Source: Plasmodium relictum (lineage: Eukaryota; Apicomplexa; Aconoidasida; Haemosporida; Plasmodiidae). From it: 64,000 nucleotides of DNA. Of the stretch, positions 22,942-33,966 are shown one piece after another. Position 1 is the first letter of the stretch. Each line of letters begins with the position of its first letter. A model generated the notes under the pieces. It worked only from the letters and a program-made list of their open reading frames with translations. It was not told the DNA's origin and searched no databases. The stretch lies in contig NC_041689.1 of the NCBI RefSeq assembly GCF_900005765.1, positions 496,001 through 560,000 on the forward strand, in the 5' to 3' direction. The position numbers were made by a program, and so were the translations under genes.

Positions 22942-25727
22942 TTTAAGAAAAAAAACAATATCATTTCTCTATGCATAAATATATATGTGAAATATAGTTT
23001 TTTATTCTTTTCTTTATCTTAAATTAGTTTTTAAGCAAATATATTATTTTCATAATTCTAGTTAATTTTAATCATTGAGAATTTAATAGTTAAATCTAAA
23101 AAAAAATTAGAAAAAAAAAAATTTTAATTTATAGGCTTAACAATGTGTATTTTTTTTATTAAGATTTGATTTTTCATATGAATGTTATTCATAAGTACAA
23201 AAATTTTTTATGAAAAAAACAGTTTGTTATAATTCTCACAAGGATAATGTGTCTATATTTTCTTTTTTTTTTATTTTTTTCTCCTTTTTTTGTTTTGTAG
23301 AAATATTATTTTTTATTAATACTAAAAATTTTCTTTTATAATTTTCATTTGATTTTATATTATTTTTCTAAAAACATTATTTTTAATTAAAAGAGATATT
23401 TGAAAAAAGAAAAAACTCATTCTATCTTTTAATTTTTTTGATATCTTTAATTAATATTTTCTAATAATTCTTCTTTTTTATTTTATGATATATATATAGA
23501 TTATTTTATTTTTATTTTTCATTAGATAATTACGTTAGTTGAAATTCTCTTTATACATCATTTTATATTTTCTTGGACATAAAAATAAATTAAGGATAAA
23601 ATAATTAACAAACCATGAGTCAACTCTGTTTATATTACAAAATTTCGCGATTTTTCTTTTGTATTTATTATGTTATAATTTTTATAAAAACATACTTGAT
23701 AATTTTCCTAAGCTAATATATTATTTTAAAGATCTATATATTTCCTATAACAATACTAGGTTTTTTAAGCTCAGTTTTTTAATAACTTTTAATATTTTTA
23801 TCATTATAGATTTATTTTTTTACAAAATATCTTACATCAAATGCATATATTTTAAGGTCTATAAGTAATAATTTAATTTTATATAATTATTATGCTTATA
23901 ATTATGTGTAATAGCGGTAATAAAGTCGTATAAAGACTTTATATATCATTGAAAGAAAATGAACTTTTAGTTCATAATTTATTAAAGATACTAAATATAA
24001 ATGTTTTTTTTTTTTATTATTTTTTACCCTTTTTATATTCTACTAATGTTTTTATTTCAAAATACTATGATGCTTACTCTTTAACATAAAAATTGAATAT
24101 TACTGTTAGTTTCATATTGTCTTTTTTTATGTTTTTTATTTATTTTCTTCTTTCATAATTTCTAGAATTGTGAAATTTTTTGAACTATTTTAATCCTTTC
24201 TTCTTAATGAGAATTTTATGCTAAATGGTAATTTTTATTTGAATTGTGAATTTTTTGTTTTTGATATATTTATTAAAATAAATAATGAGAAAAATATTAT
24301 ATATAAAAATAAGAGCTATATCTAGAAATATTAAAAGTCTCCCTAATTAATTTATATCTATAAATATAATAATAGAAATAAAAAATGAAATATATATTTT
24401 TATTTTTTTATTATTAATTCTAGTAAAGAATTACTAACAAGAATACATAAAAAAATAATATCAGCAATAAAATAAAACCTTTACACAAAAATTCTTATGT
24501 TTTTGAAACAGAAGTTACAAGAATAATATAAATGGTGAAGTATATCATATATTTAATGAAAAATTAACAAGAATAGGACAGACACATAGTGAGAATACTT
24601 TATTTTTTATTAGCAAATCTAATAATTAGTAATTAAAAACAAGTGTAAAATATTTTTAATGGTATGATAATACATTAATTTAAAAAAGGAGCATATTCAT
24701 AAGAATAAAATGGAATAAAAATGTTATATAATAACAAAAATTGATACAAATAATATATGAAATAAATAAGTGAATTATTTAAAGATTGAAAAAAAGAAAA
24801 TAATATATATTTAAAAAAAAATATGAAAAAAATGGTAAATAAAAACAATATTAAAAAAAAAAAAAAATGATAATAAAACTCGTAGAAAGAGTGAAAAATG
24901 AATTAAATGAAAAGAGAATTTTTTTGCTATATGAAATTGCAAGAAATAATTATAACAATGATAAAATGGCATAGACAAATAATAAGTATATGATAATGGT
25001 AAAAATAATGTTATATTAAAATAAAATAATTAAATATAAGGAGATTTATTAATAATAAAAGTATTTCTGCTATAATTTATATGTGTATAATATAATTAAT
25101 AAAATAATACTTATTTTATTTTTCTTCAAAAATGTTAACTGTGAGAGTAAAAAAAAAAAAAAAAAGGTAAATATACATTTTTATATATATTATATTAGAT
25201 AATTGAGAAAAATAAAAATATAATTTGAAGAAGTATGATAAAGGAAAATTATATATTCATTTTTAAATAATTATAATTTGTATAAATTATACATATTTAA
25301 ATGATTTTTATAATTTACATATATCCTCTACATAAATACATTTCAGTCACTTAGGGATATTTCCTATTCATTTTTTAAATGTATCCTTATTTATCCAATA
25401 TTCATATCTTTAGAAATTTATATCTAAATATATATACATAAATGATCTCTATAATTTAATAACATATTCTAACTATATAACGACAATGTCTTTTATAAAT
25501 GTTTGTACATAAGTAAAAAGTGTTATAAAATAAAAATATATATCTTATTCCTTTTCTTTTCATTTCTTTCTTTTTTATTTTTTTATTTTTAAAAAGAATC
25601 TTCGTGATTTTCTAATAAATTTGTTCTCATGAAATTTTGATGAACTAAAAAAAGAAAAATTGTTTTTTTTTTAAAATAGTAAATGCAAAGGTTATTTATT
25701 TAAAAAAATGTATATTAATAGAAAATA
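22942..25727. other. 2.8-kb gene-free spacer with strand-composition switch
   Basis: This spacer lies between convergent UTP21 and the mL53-like gene. The plus strand is clearly T-rich from about 23130 to 24260 and A-rich from about 24270 to 25170. That is the reverse of what two converging 3' ends would give. Short open stretches occur at 24507-24626 and 24867-24971 (+), and a perfect 8-bp hairpin at 23920-23942. No intact gene, tRNA or rRNA is visible. It may hold decayed divergent genes or long non-coding transcripts. Confidence 0.4.
23920..23942. repeat. Short perfect hairpin
   Basis: ATAAAGTC and GACTTTAT are an 8-bp inverted repeat around a 7-base loop (GTATAAA). It stands alone in the spacer and its role is unknown. 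Confidence 0.6.
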
Positions 25728-26343
25728 CTATTTTTTTTTTTTTTCTTTTGTTTTACGTTGTTGTTGATCATTGTCGATTACTCTTTGCATTTCTAATAAA
25801 TTATAGTACTCTGGGTTAAACCTAAAATTATCAAAATTATTTTATTATATCAAAAAGAAAGAAAAGAAAAAAAAATATAGAGTAAAAAATAATAAAATAA
25901 CAATAGCAAATAAGACGTTATCAAAAAAAGAGTAACGATAAATAGATATTTAAAAAAAAAAAAAGAGTAAAAAAATAGAATAAAAACAGAATATCATATA
26001 CTTAAAAACTTTGGAATTTTGCATTTCTATTTCAATTAATGGCTCTTCATTATAACTGTATACAAAAATAAAAGAAAACAAAATAAAAATTTTTTTTTAA
26101 ATATTGTAAATTATTATTATATTTTTTTTTAAATTTTATTTAAAATAAATTTTTTATTTTTAACTCTATTAATTCCAATGTGTATTCTAAATTAAGAAAT
26201 TTATCTTTTTTTTGTTTCGCTTCAATATGATGAATCAATTTTCTACAATTATCATTATAAGTAGAACAAGGATTATACTTTATTTTAATTTTTTTTACGT
26301 AAGCTAAAAAATTTACTTTAGGAAAAAAATTAAATTTAGGCAT
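25728..26343 (-). CDS. Mitochondrial ribosomal protein mL53-like (108 aa)
   Basis: Three exons on the minus strand: 26343-26165, 26055-26002 and 25821-25728. The introns are GT/AG; the junctions give ELI-D-YNEEP and VF-K-FNPEY in phase. The protein begins MPKFNFFPKVNFLAYVKKIK and has a basic tail ending in a Lys run. The pattern of a short N-terminal strand with KIKYNPCSTYNDNCRKLI, then a central strand EPLIEIEM and a closing FNPEYYNLLEM, resembles the thioredoxin-like mitochondrial large-subunit protein L53 family (mL53; yeast Mrpl44). That would place it in the mitoribosome. There is no clear cleavable presequence. The family call rests on pattern resemblance only. Confidence 0.6.
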
Positions 26344-26919
26344 TATTAAAAGATTAAAAAAATAATAAAAATAAAAAATAATAAGTTATAATAATTATGA
26401 AGTATGGAAAAAAAATAAAACTAAAACAAATACAAATAAAAATTAAAAAAAAAATGTATATTATTTACAATGATTTTAAAAAGAAAAAAAAAAAAACTTA
26501 ATAATGATACACAATCACACTTTACACTAAAAAAAAAAGTAATAAAATAATTCATGAAGTAAATAAAAATATTTTAAAAATAAATTTATGCAATTTATGT
26601 AAAAAAATTTTTTTTTAAAAATATTAGTATGTAAATATCATATTTAAGAAAAAAAAAAAATTTACGTATATATTTACGCATTTAAAAAGTTATTTTATTA
26701 TTTTTTTTAAAGAATATTTATTTAAAAAAAAATTATTCTTTTCATATAAATAATCTTAAATTATTTTATAAACCTATAGTTTACATAAATTTGGAATTTA
26801 ATTACTATGAATATCACCAAAATAAACATAAGATATTTTACGTACATATATATATGTGCATTAATAAATGGTGATAAATTTATATTGACACATATATATA
26901 TATATTATATATGTGTACT
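26344..26919. other. Intergenic spacer
   Basis: This spacer lies between the mL53-like gene start and the SNF2 gene stop, both on the minus strand. It holds poly-A and poly-T tracts and a short palindromic TATATG-rich segment near 26850-26915. Nothing else is seen. Confidence 0.5.
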
Positions 26920-29409
26920 TTAAATTATTTCATTTTTAAATTTTTTGTTGAAAATATTTGGTGAAGTGCTTGAAGAAGAATCTTTAATAGGAGAGTTATA
27001 AGATCTTTTTTTTTTTGAATTAATGTTGGATTTCTCAACAGATTTATTAAGAGGCTTGAAGAAGTCCCTTATATCTTTATGTTTTTTATTATTATTACCA
27101 TTACTATCAAATGATCGAAATTCGGAAGATCTTCTCCTGACTTTTGGTGTATTAACTAAAGAAGACGGATATGATTTATTATGATCATTTGTTAAATCAA
27201 CCATGAACTCATCAAATTTATTTACCTCTTTTACATTTAATGAATCTTCCATTCCATTTAATGCAGTGGTTAAGGTATTCCATTTTCTATTAATAATTTT
27301 CCATACTATTTCATCAATAGTATTTTGTGCAATCAAATAATGGATATTTACATTTTCATGAGTAGTTCCTATTCTGTGAGCACGATCTTCTGCTTGTATT
27401 ATTTGTCCTGGAACCCAATACAGTTCACCGAATACTACTGTATTAGCTGCAGTTAAATTTAAACCAATACCACAAGCGGTTAAAGACAACAATGCAATTT
27501 TTATGTCTTCATTTTGTTGAAAGCTTTTAATATACAATTCTCTCTTATCCATTGAAGTTAATCCATCAACACGTATAAATAAAGTCTTTTTTTCTTTTAG
27601 AAATTCTTCTATTTCATCCATCACTAGTTTGTGGTGACAAAATAATAGAAATTTGATATCGGCGTCAATCAAATATGAAATATAATCTTTTATAGCCTTC
27701 ACTTTGGCATATCCTGTCATTTTAAATAAGTGAGAAATTGATACATTTTCTTCTTCACCATCCTCTGATTTTGAATTATTCATTTGTGAAAAATGAACTT
27801 CATCAAATTCATCTATACTAGTATTTTTTTTCATTTCTAATTTTTTATAATAAGTTAAAATTTCACTTAATTCCTTTGGTGGTATTTCTACAGGTATTTT
27901 AGATCTCAATTTTTCAGGTAATTCTTTCAGTACATCTTTTTTTAATCTTCTTATCATTATTGTGTTTGTTAAAAATAAATGTAATTCTTCTGTATGTTTA
28001 CATCCAACATACTCTATTTTTCTTGTATATATATTTTTATCTTTAAAGCAGTATCTATCACAAAACTCATGATAATTAAATAAATTTGGTATTATACTAG
28101 AAACTTGTTCATACAATTCAGAAGGCTTGTTTAATGCAGGAGTTCCAGATAACAAAACACATCTCTTCGCACCTTTTATAATTGGTGTAATAGCTTTAGT
28201 TCTTTTAGAAAACGAATTTTTTAAGTAATGAGATTCATCACATATAATACTCTTGTATTTGTTTTGATATTTATCATTTTTCGTTATTAATTCATAAGAA
28301 ATTATAATCATTTTACAATTAGGAGGTATGTCCGTTTTACCACTTTTAACAACGCATATATGATCTTCACTTATTAAATGAGATAACCATCTGAGAGCTT
28401 GATCTTTCCATTGAAATCTAATTGAAGAAGGACAAACAACAATAAAAGGCCAATCATTATGATAAAATGCCATTAAAGCTAAGGCCTGTAATGTTTTTCC
28501 TAATCCCATTTCATCTCCTATTAATACTCTTCCATTTTTTTTTAACCCAAAATAAACTCCTTCTCTTTGAAATTTTTTTAATTCGGTACTTAATTTTTCA
28601 CCTAATAATACATCTAATTTATCGTAATGCTCTTTGGTATAACTACACATAGTATTTGTCAATATATTTGCAGTCATTTCACATATTTTTTTAGGTTCTG
28701 AAAATTTGGCATAATTTTTAAAACATTTTAACAAAAAATTAGGTATTGTATGCACACCACCTAATATAGTACATTTTTCTTTTAAATTATTCAAAATATA
28801 TTCATATTGATCTGCTTCAAATGTAATGCAAGAGTAGTTATTAATTTTCTTTATGGTAGGATTAAATTCAGATATTATTTTAAAAAGTTCCTTAGATATA
28901 AAATTTTTAAAACCTACAAATTTTCTTGTATTATTATCTTTTTGTACTATTTTAAAATAGTCCTCATTAAATATTTCAAATGCAACTATTATATCTAATT
29001 CTATTTTTTCTTCTTTTTGGTTGTTACTATTACTTATTTGATTCATAATACTTTGTTCAAAATTTTTATATTCACTACTGCTCATTTTATCTATAATTTT
29101 TTTTTCATCATTATTTATATTTTTATTTTTACCGTACGAATCGTATATATTTCCTTTATCGCATAAGTTATTATTTTCATTTGTTTTTTTTTTTTCAAAC
29201 ATAGTACATATATTTTCATTATTTGATTTCTGACTTTTTATATTGTTGTCATTTTTTTCACCTTCTTTTTGTAAAATATAATTTTTAAATAATATTAATG
29301 ATCCTGTAGGGTTATCTAGCTTTTTAACCCATGATACATATGACTTATGTTTTTCATAAACTTCTTCAAAACTCTTTCCATTATATTTCCCAAAATTAAA
29401 TATTTCCAT
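26920..29409 (-). CDS. SNF2-family DNA helicase, SMARCAL1/ZRANB3-like (829 aa)
   Basis: A single exon. The first 50 residues carry FGKYNGKSFEEVY-x(n)-YVSWVKKLDNPTGSL, resembling a small domain seen in other nucleic-acid proteins. The ATPase has helicase motif I GDEMGLGKT (about residue 300), motif Ia VVCPSSIRFQW, the DESH box (about 391), LSGTPALNKP, and C-terminal lobe motifs ACGIGLNLTAA and QAEDRAHRIGT (about 675). The lobe spacing and the LNKPSELYEQ segment fit the distant SNF2 group of SMARCAL1 and ZRANB3, which rewind DNA at stalled forks. Near the C-terminus (about residues 776-785) HKDIRDFFKP resembles a PCNA-interacting (PIP) box. No HARP domain or zinc finger is visible. The nuclear, replication-repair role is inferred. 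Confidence 0.85.
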   Translation of the reverse strand: MEIFNFGKYNGKSFEEVYEKHKSYVSWVKKLDNPTGSLILFKNYILQKEGEKNDNNIKSQKSNNENICTMFEKKKTNENNNLCDKGNIYDSYGKNKNINNDEKKIIDKMSSSEYKNFEQSIMNQISNSNNQKEEKIELDIIVAFEIFNEDYFKIVQKDNNTRKFVGFKNFISKELFKIISEFNPTIKKINNYSCITFEADQYEYILNNLKEKCTILGGVHTIPNFLLKCFKNYAKFSEPKKICEMTANILTNTMCSYTKEHYDKLDVLLGEKLSTELKKFQREGVYFGLKKNGRVLIGDEMGLGKTLQALALMAFYHNDWPFIVVCPSSIRFQWKDQALRWLSHLISEDHICVVKSGKTDIPPNCKMIIISYELITKNDKYQNKYKSIICDESHYLKNSFSKRTKAITPIIKGAKRCVLLSGTPALNKPSELYEQVSSIIPNLFNYHEFCDRYCFKDKNIYTRKIEYVGCKHTEELHLFLTNTIMIRRLKKDVLKELPEKLRSKIPVEIPPKELSEILTYYKKLEMKKNTSIDEFDEVHFSQMNNSKSEDGEEENVSISHLFKMTGYAKVKAIKDYISYLIDADIKFLLFCHHKLVMDEIEEFLKEKKTLFIRVDGLTSMDKRELYIKSFQQNEDIKIALLSLTACGIGLNLTAANTVVFGELYWVPGQIIQAEDRAHRIGTTHENVNIHYLIAQNTIDEIVWKIINRKWNTLTTALNGMEDSLNVKEVNKFDEFMVDLTNDHNKSYPSSLVNTPKVRRRSSEFRSFDSNGNNNKKHKDIRDFFKPLNKSVEKSNINSKKKRSYNSPIKDSSSSTSPNIFNKKFKNEII

Positions 29410-29647
29410 ATTTTAATATTCTTAATTTTTTTTTTTTTTTTTTATATAAAGTATTTTTATTTAAGAGCACATTTAAAAAAAATTTGAAGATAATATTTCT
29501 ATTTTTTTTTTTTTTTTTTCAAAATATTTATAACCATAAATACATTTTTTTTTTAAATTTTTACATTAGTATTTAATATAATTTCAATGTTACTTTTTCT
29601 TTAATTTCATCTATAAGTTTTAAGACATATATAACTCATATAATAAT

Positions 29648-29701
<54 letters not shown>

Positions 29702-30323
29702 CATGGAAAATAAATAAGTAGAAAAATTAACTTTATATTTTAAATAAAATTTATAATAATCTTTTTTTGAACCATTTATATGAAAGCATTTCATATTTAT
29801 TATTTTATCTTATTTTAATTCATTTTTATTTTATGCTATAAAAAAAATTGTTACTTAAATCTTCTAATATTAAACGAATCCATATAAAAAAATATTCAAT
29901 TTTTTTTTTTAAATAAATTTTTATGTAAAATATATTATCAAAGTTAAAATTACTAAAAATATTTTTATGTTAAAAAAATACAAAGAAGACAAAAAATAAA
30001 AAAAAAAAAAAATCAGATATATTTCAAAGTAAAAATTTATAAAAACATATTTGTTATAAATATTTAAAAAATACATTTTTATAAAAAATAATATAATAAA
30101 AAAAATTTTTAAAACTAGGAATATAAAAAACTACAAAAAAAAAAAAAAAAGAAAAAAAGTTAAATGTTACGTTTCTTCTCAAATAGAATAATATGAATAC
30201 AAATAATATATAAGAAAGTGCCTATTTGGATTTTTTTCTGAGGGAATAAAGAATACTAACCAAATAATAAATTCTTTTTTTTTTTTTTTTTTACAAACTT
30301 TTAAAAAGTATAATTTTATAATT
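29410..30323. promoter_or_regulatory. Intergenic region upstream of SNF2 gene
   Basis: This is the upstream region of the SNF2 gene and the 3' flank of the next gene, both minus strand. It holds a TA microsatellite at 29653-29688 and several poly-A and poly-T tracts. No gene is seen. Confidence 0.5.
29653..29688. repeat. (AT)n microsatellite
   Basis: A 36-base alternating AT run, followed by a shorter one at about 29690-29702, upstream of the SNF2 gene. Confidence 0.85.
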
Positions 30324-33152
30324 TTATTTTATGAATAAATCACATTCATTTAATTTATTTTTAATTTGTGAAATGTCTATATTCATAAGAATTTTAAAAT
30401 CTTGATATAATTTCTTATGCAATTTTTTAGATAGTACATAAGCTAATAATAGTGGTTCTTTAAATAAATCCCTATTTTTCTTATATAAATCTAATAATCT
30501 GATATAAATAATTTTAGTAAAAAAAAACTTATAATGGTGAAATACATGCCAGTAGTATACAGTAGATACACAGTAAGAACCCAATTGTAAAACTAAAATA
30601 TCCTTTTCAATATAATTTTCTGATAAATCACAAAAATGTTCACAAATATCCTTCATGACTAAATTTATACTATTTTCTTCACACTCACCTTTAAAATAAA
30701 AATTATAATTATAATTCAGATTTCTTCTTTTTCTTTTTAAACGTCTTTCTTCTATCCTATTAATATATCTGTGTGCGTTAAATTCTTCATATTCTTTTAA
30801 ATGATTAAGAATATATTTTTCATTGCGTAAAACTGCGGTGTTGTCACAATTAGAATTAATAATTTGTAAAAAACTTTTTCTTCCTTTTTCATTTTGATTT
30901 TTTACAAACAATTTGTTTGAATCTTTAATTTTCTTCATTTTTAATTCATCATTTTTTTCATTTTTTAATATATCCATTGGATTCGAGAAGTTGTTGAAGT
31001 ATAATTTCCCTAACCATTCAAACTTATTTACTCTCATAAAATTAAAAAAACAATTATTCCACAAATCAGTTGAGTTATAAAAAGGTTTAATAAAAAAAAC
31101 CGGACAAGCATAATTTAGCTTTCTGCTACAACAGGAACAACATATTTTATTATATTCTAAATAAAATATAAATATATTTGCATAATTTTTTAAAATATTT
31201 TTGAAACTAATTTGAAAAGGATGAGACTCGAACTGATCCCTTTTTGATAAAATTTTATTTTCAATTTTTTGTATACAACGATCATAATAATTTTCTGATT
31301 TATTTTTACTTATTTTACATATCATCTTTAAAAAATCATAATTACTAAAATTTTCTTCTTTCTTTAAGAACTCATAAATTTTTAACATATCATCATTTAA
31401 AATCTTATACATAAAACTATCATTAATATCTTTCATTATTTTTTTTTTAAAGCTCTCACTATAATTGAATGCATACTCTTTTTCTTCTTTAGAGCTTCCA
31501 AATATATCAGATTCACATTCTTCATATTCATCATTATCTTCATCCTCATAATCACTTTCATCATCATATTCATCGTTATTTTCATCGTCATAATAGTATT
31601 CTTCCTCCTGTCTTCGTTGTTCCTTTTCTTCTTTTTGTTCTCCTTTTTCATTTTCATTTATTTCTGATTTATTAACTTCAAATTTTCCATTGTGACTTTC
31701 TTTTACAAATTTCTCGGTATTACTTATATTTGCATAGCTTTCATTTTTTTTGTTAATTTCTTTATCAGATAAAAAACTACTGTCACTTAAGATATACTTT
31801 TTTTTTTTTTTGTTCATTTTATTACTCTTAATTATAAAATTACTAGAATAATTTCGATTATATGTCTCTTCTTTATTTTTTTCACTATCAGAATCATATT
31901 CAAACAATTTTTTTAAATTCTTTTTTTTTTTTTTAATCTTTTTTAGATTTTCTATTGAACTATTTGATTTGTCATAATATTCATCGAGAAACTTTTTTTT
32001 TTCAAATTCCTTGTGAATATTTGAATAATTTAATTTTAATAAGTCTGCTATTTTTTTAGTATTTTCAGAAACCTTAAAATAATTTATATTATATTTAAAG
32101 TTAGGGGATAATAGAGATAAAGCAATAAATTCAATATATAATCTAATAGATTTTTTTATACTTAAGGAATTAAAGTTAAAATAATCGTTATCTAAATTTT
32201 GTTCATTAAATATTTTTAAGTGTAATGCATATTCATCAATTCTTTTTTTTTTTTCACCCATATCATCATAAGACAAATCTGTCCCATGTGAACTTTCATA
32301 TAAATTTGGATAATCAGAAACAGAATTAGAATCTTCATTACTTGATATTATTTTTTTTTTTTTTTTCATTTTCCCATTAAAGCTAAAATATGGATCACTT
32401 TTATTTGACTCATTTTCACTAAAAATATTTGCATTTGAATCCTTTTTATAACTATTTTTGTTTAAATGATTTTTATCAAAACTATTTCTGTTTGAATAAT
32501 TTTCATTACATTTATCTATTCCTGTATCATTTATGTCAATACTGCTCTTACACAAATTAATGTCTGTTATATCATTTTTAGTATTACTTGAAATAAAATT
32601 GAATAATAAATTACTTTCTTTTTCATTATATATTTCTGTGCTACTATTTTCATTTACAAAATCTTTATTTAAATATTTTTTTGAACATAAATGTTCGTTA
32701 GTTTGTAAATCATTATTTTTTTTATCTGTAATAGTTGCATTATTAACCTTGTTTACTTCAATAAAGTCATCTTGTGCATCATTAGATAAAAGTATATTTT
32801 TATCATTATAAAAATCATTTTCATAATTCATTTTTTCTACGAAATTTTCCTTTTTTAAAGTATTATCTTCACTGAAACTGCTATCACTAATTATTTTTTT
32901 TTTTAATTTTTTTTTTGAATTTGTTACTTTTTCATTAAACTCAATATAATTTGGCTTATTAGAGTTTTTTATATTTAATACTTTTAATAACTCTGATAAT
33001 TTTTTTTTTCTGTGATTATTTACACATTTTCCCATGTTTTTATTAGCTTCATTATATGCATTTAATATTGTTGGAACTTCAACATAATCTTTATTATAAC
33101 AAGCTTTTAATTGCGTATTTTTACTATTTATATTTCTCTTTTTTAATACCAT
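30324..33152 (-). CDS. Conserved protein with C-terminal cysteine-rich region (942 aa), possible DUF4211
   Basis: A single-exon protein. The first 640 residues are charged and low-complexity, with KKKKK runs and an acidic Tyr/Asp/Glu block at about residues 520-560, typical of disordered nuclear proteins. The ordered part is C-terminal: HPFQISFKNILKNYANIFIF, then KICCSCCSRKLNYACPVFF at about 670, which could bind metal, and GSYCVSTVYYWHVFHHYKFF at about 860. The arrangement of a helical block, a C-x-x-C pair, and a G-x-Y motif followed by a helix suggests the DUF4211 domain of chromatin-linked proteins. I hold this weakly. No catalytic motif is seen. The function is unknown. Confidence 0.6.
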   Translation of the reverse strand: MVLKKRNINSKNTQLKACYNKDYVEVPTILNAYNEANKNMGKCVNNHRKKKLSELLKVLNIKNSNKPNYIEFNEKVTNSKKKLKKKIISDSSFSEDNTLKKENFVEKMNYENDFYNDKNILLSNDAQDDFIEVNKVNNATITDKKNNDLQTNEHLCSKKYLNKDFVNENSSTEIYNEKESNLLFNFISSNTKNDITDINLCKSSIDINDTGIDKCNENYSNRNSFDKNHLNKNSYKKDSNANIFSENESNKSDPYFSFNGKMKKKKKIISSNEDSNSVSDYPNLYESSHGTDLSYDDMGEKKKRIDEYALHLKIFNEQNLDNDYFNFNSLSIKKSIRLYIEFIALSLLSPNFKYNINYFKVSENTKKIADLLKLNYSNIHKEFEKKKFLDEYYDKSNSSIENLKKIKKKKKNLKKLFEYDSDSEKNKEETYNRNYSSNFIIKSNKMNKKKKKYILSDSSFLSDKEINKKNESYANISNTEKFVKESHNGKFEVNKSEINENEKGEQKEEKEQRRQEEEYYYDDENNDEYDDESDYEDEDNDEYEECESDIFGSSKEEKEYAFNYSESFKKKIMKDINDSFMYKILNDDMLKIYEFLKKEENFSNYDFLKMICKISKNKSENYYDRCIQKIENKILSKRDQFESHPFQISFKNILKNYANIFIFYLEYNKICCSCCSRKLNYACPVFFIKPFYNSTDLWNNCFFNFMRVNKFEWLGKLYFNNFSNPMDILKNEKNDELKMKKIKDSNKLFVKNQNEKGRKSFLQIINSNCDNTAVLRNEKYILNHLKEYEEFNAHRYINRIEERRLKRKRRNLNYNYNFYFKGECEENSINLVMKDICEHFCDLSENYIEKDILVLQLGSYCVSTVYYWHVFHHYKFFFTKIIYIRLLDLYKKNRDLFKEPLLLAYVLSKKLHKKLYQDFKILMNIDISQIKNKLNECDLFIK

Positions 33153-33966
33153 CTTTAAAAAATATTTCTTTGAAATATATCAACTTGATCATCCTCTTAA
33201 AAACTGTATAATTTTTTTTTTTTTAACTTAAAATTTATCTATGGTCAATTAAATTTTTTAGGAATGCAATAAAAATCTTCAAAAAAACATTTTAATATTA
33301 TAATTTCACGGCTAATATTTCAAAAGAAATTTTAAATAGTTTTATTAGTTAGTGTAAAATAAATAATACTAGAATACATTAAATCAGAAAAAGATATATT
33401 TATACATATATTACTCAACAAAAAAAAAAAAAAAAAAAAAATATAGGCAATATTCATAGCATTATAATAATATGCTATTTGATTATAATACTATTTTATA
33501 AGCCGTTTGAAAAAGAACAAAATGAATCCTGTAAAAGATCAATTAAAATTTCATATAATTATAGATAATTTTATTTTTTAAAATTATTTTGAATATTAAT
33601 ATTTTTATTTGAATGTATGCAAAATATATTTAAAAACTTCATGTAAAGAAAGTTATGTTTATGTAATTTTTTTTATATTCTATAAAAATATTTTTATTCT
33701 TTGAAAATAACACATCTTATTATTCCTATATTACTTGGAGAAGTTTTATAAAAAGTATATATATGAAATTATTATTTTTTAAAGAAAAAATATGGAATTA
33801 TTTATTTTCCCATTTTACATAGTAAGATATATTTGTTATAAAAATAAAAGATGCATTACAATTGAATTATATCGAAAAAAAAAAAAAAAAAAATTACTTT
33901 TTATTGTTTATGGGCTATTTATAAATAGTTCATAAAATAATTTTAAAAATTGTATATATATATATA
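33153..33966. other. Intergenic spacer
   Basis: This spacer lies between the cysteine-rich protein start and the dynein light chain stop. It holds a run of 22 A at about 33421-33441. A 17-codon frame at 33521 (+) is too short to call. No gene is seen. Confidence 0.5.

Noticed and set aside
23659-23868. 69-codon plus-strand frame in the UTP21/mL53 spacer
   Set aside because: It lacks an ATG start, is Phe/Tyr/Ile-rich in a T-rich stretch and shows no motif.
22942-25727. Centromere in the 2.8-kb spacer
   Set aside because: There is no internal tandem repeat array, and the composition is ordinary for this genome's spacers apart from the strand skew.
33521-33575. Short plus-strand frame starting MNPVKDQLKF
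   Set aside because: Only 17 codons, with no splice partner found nearby.
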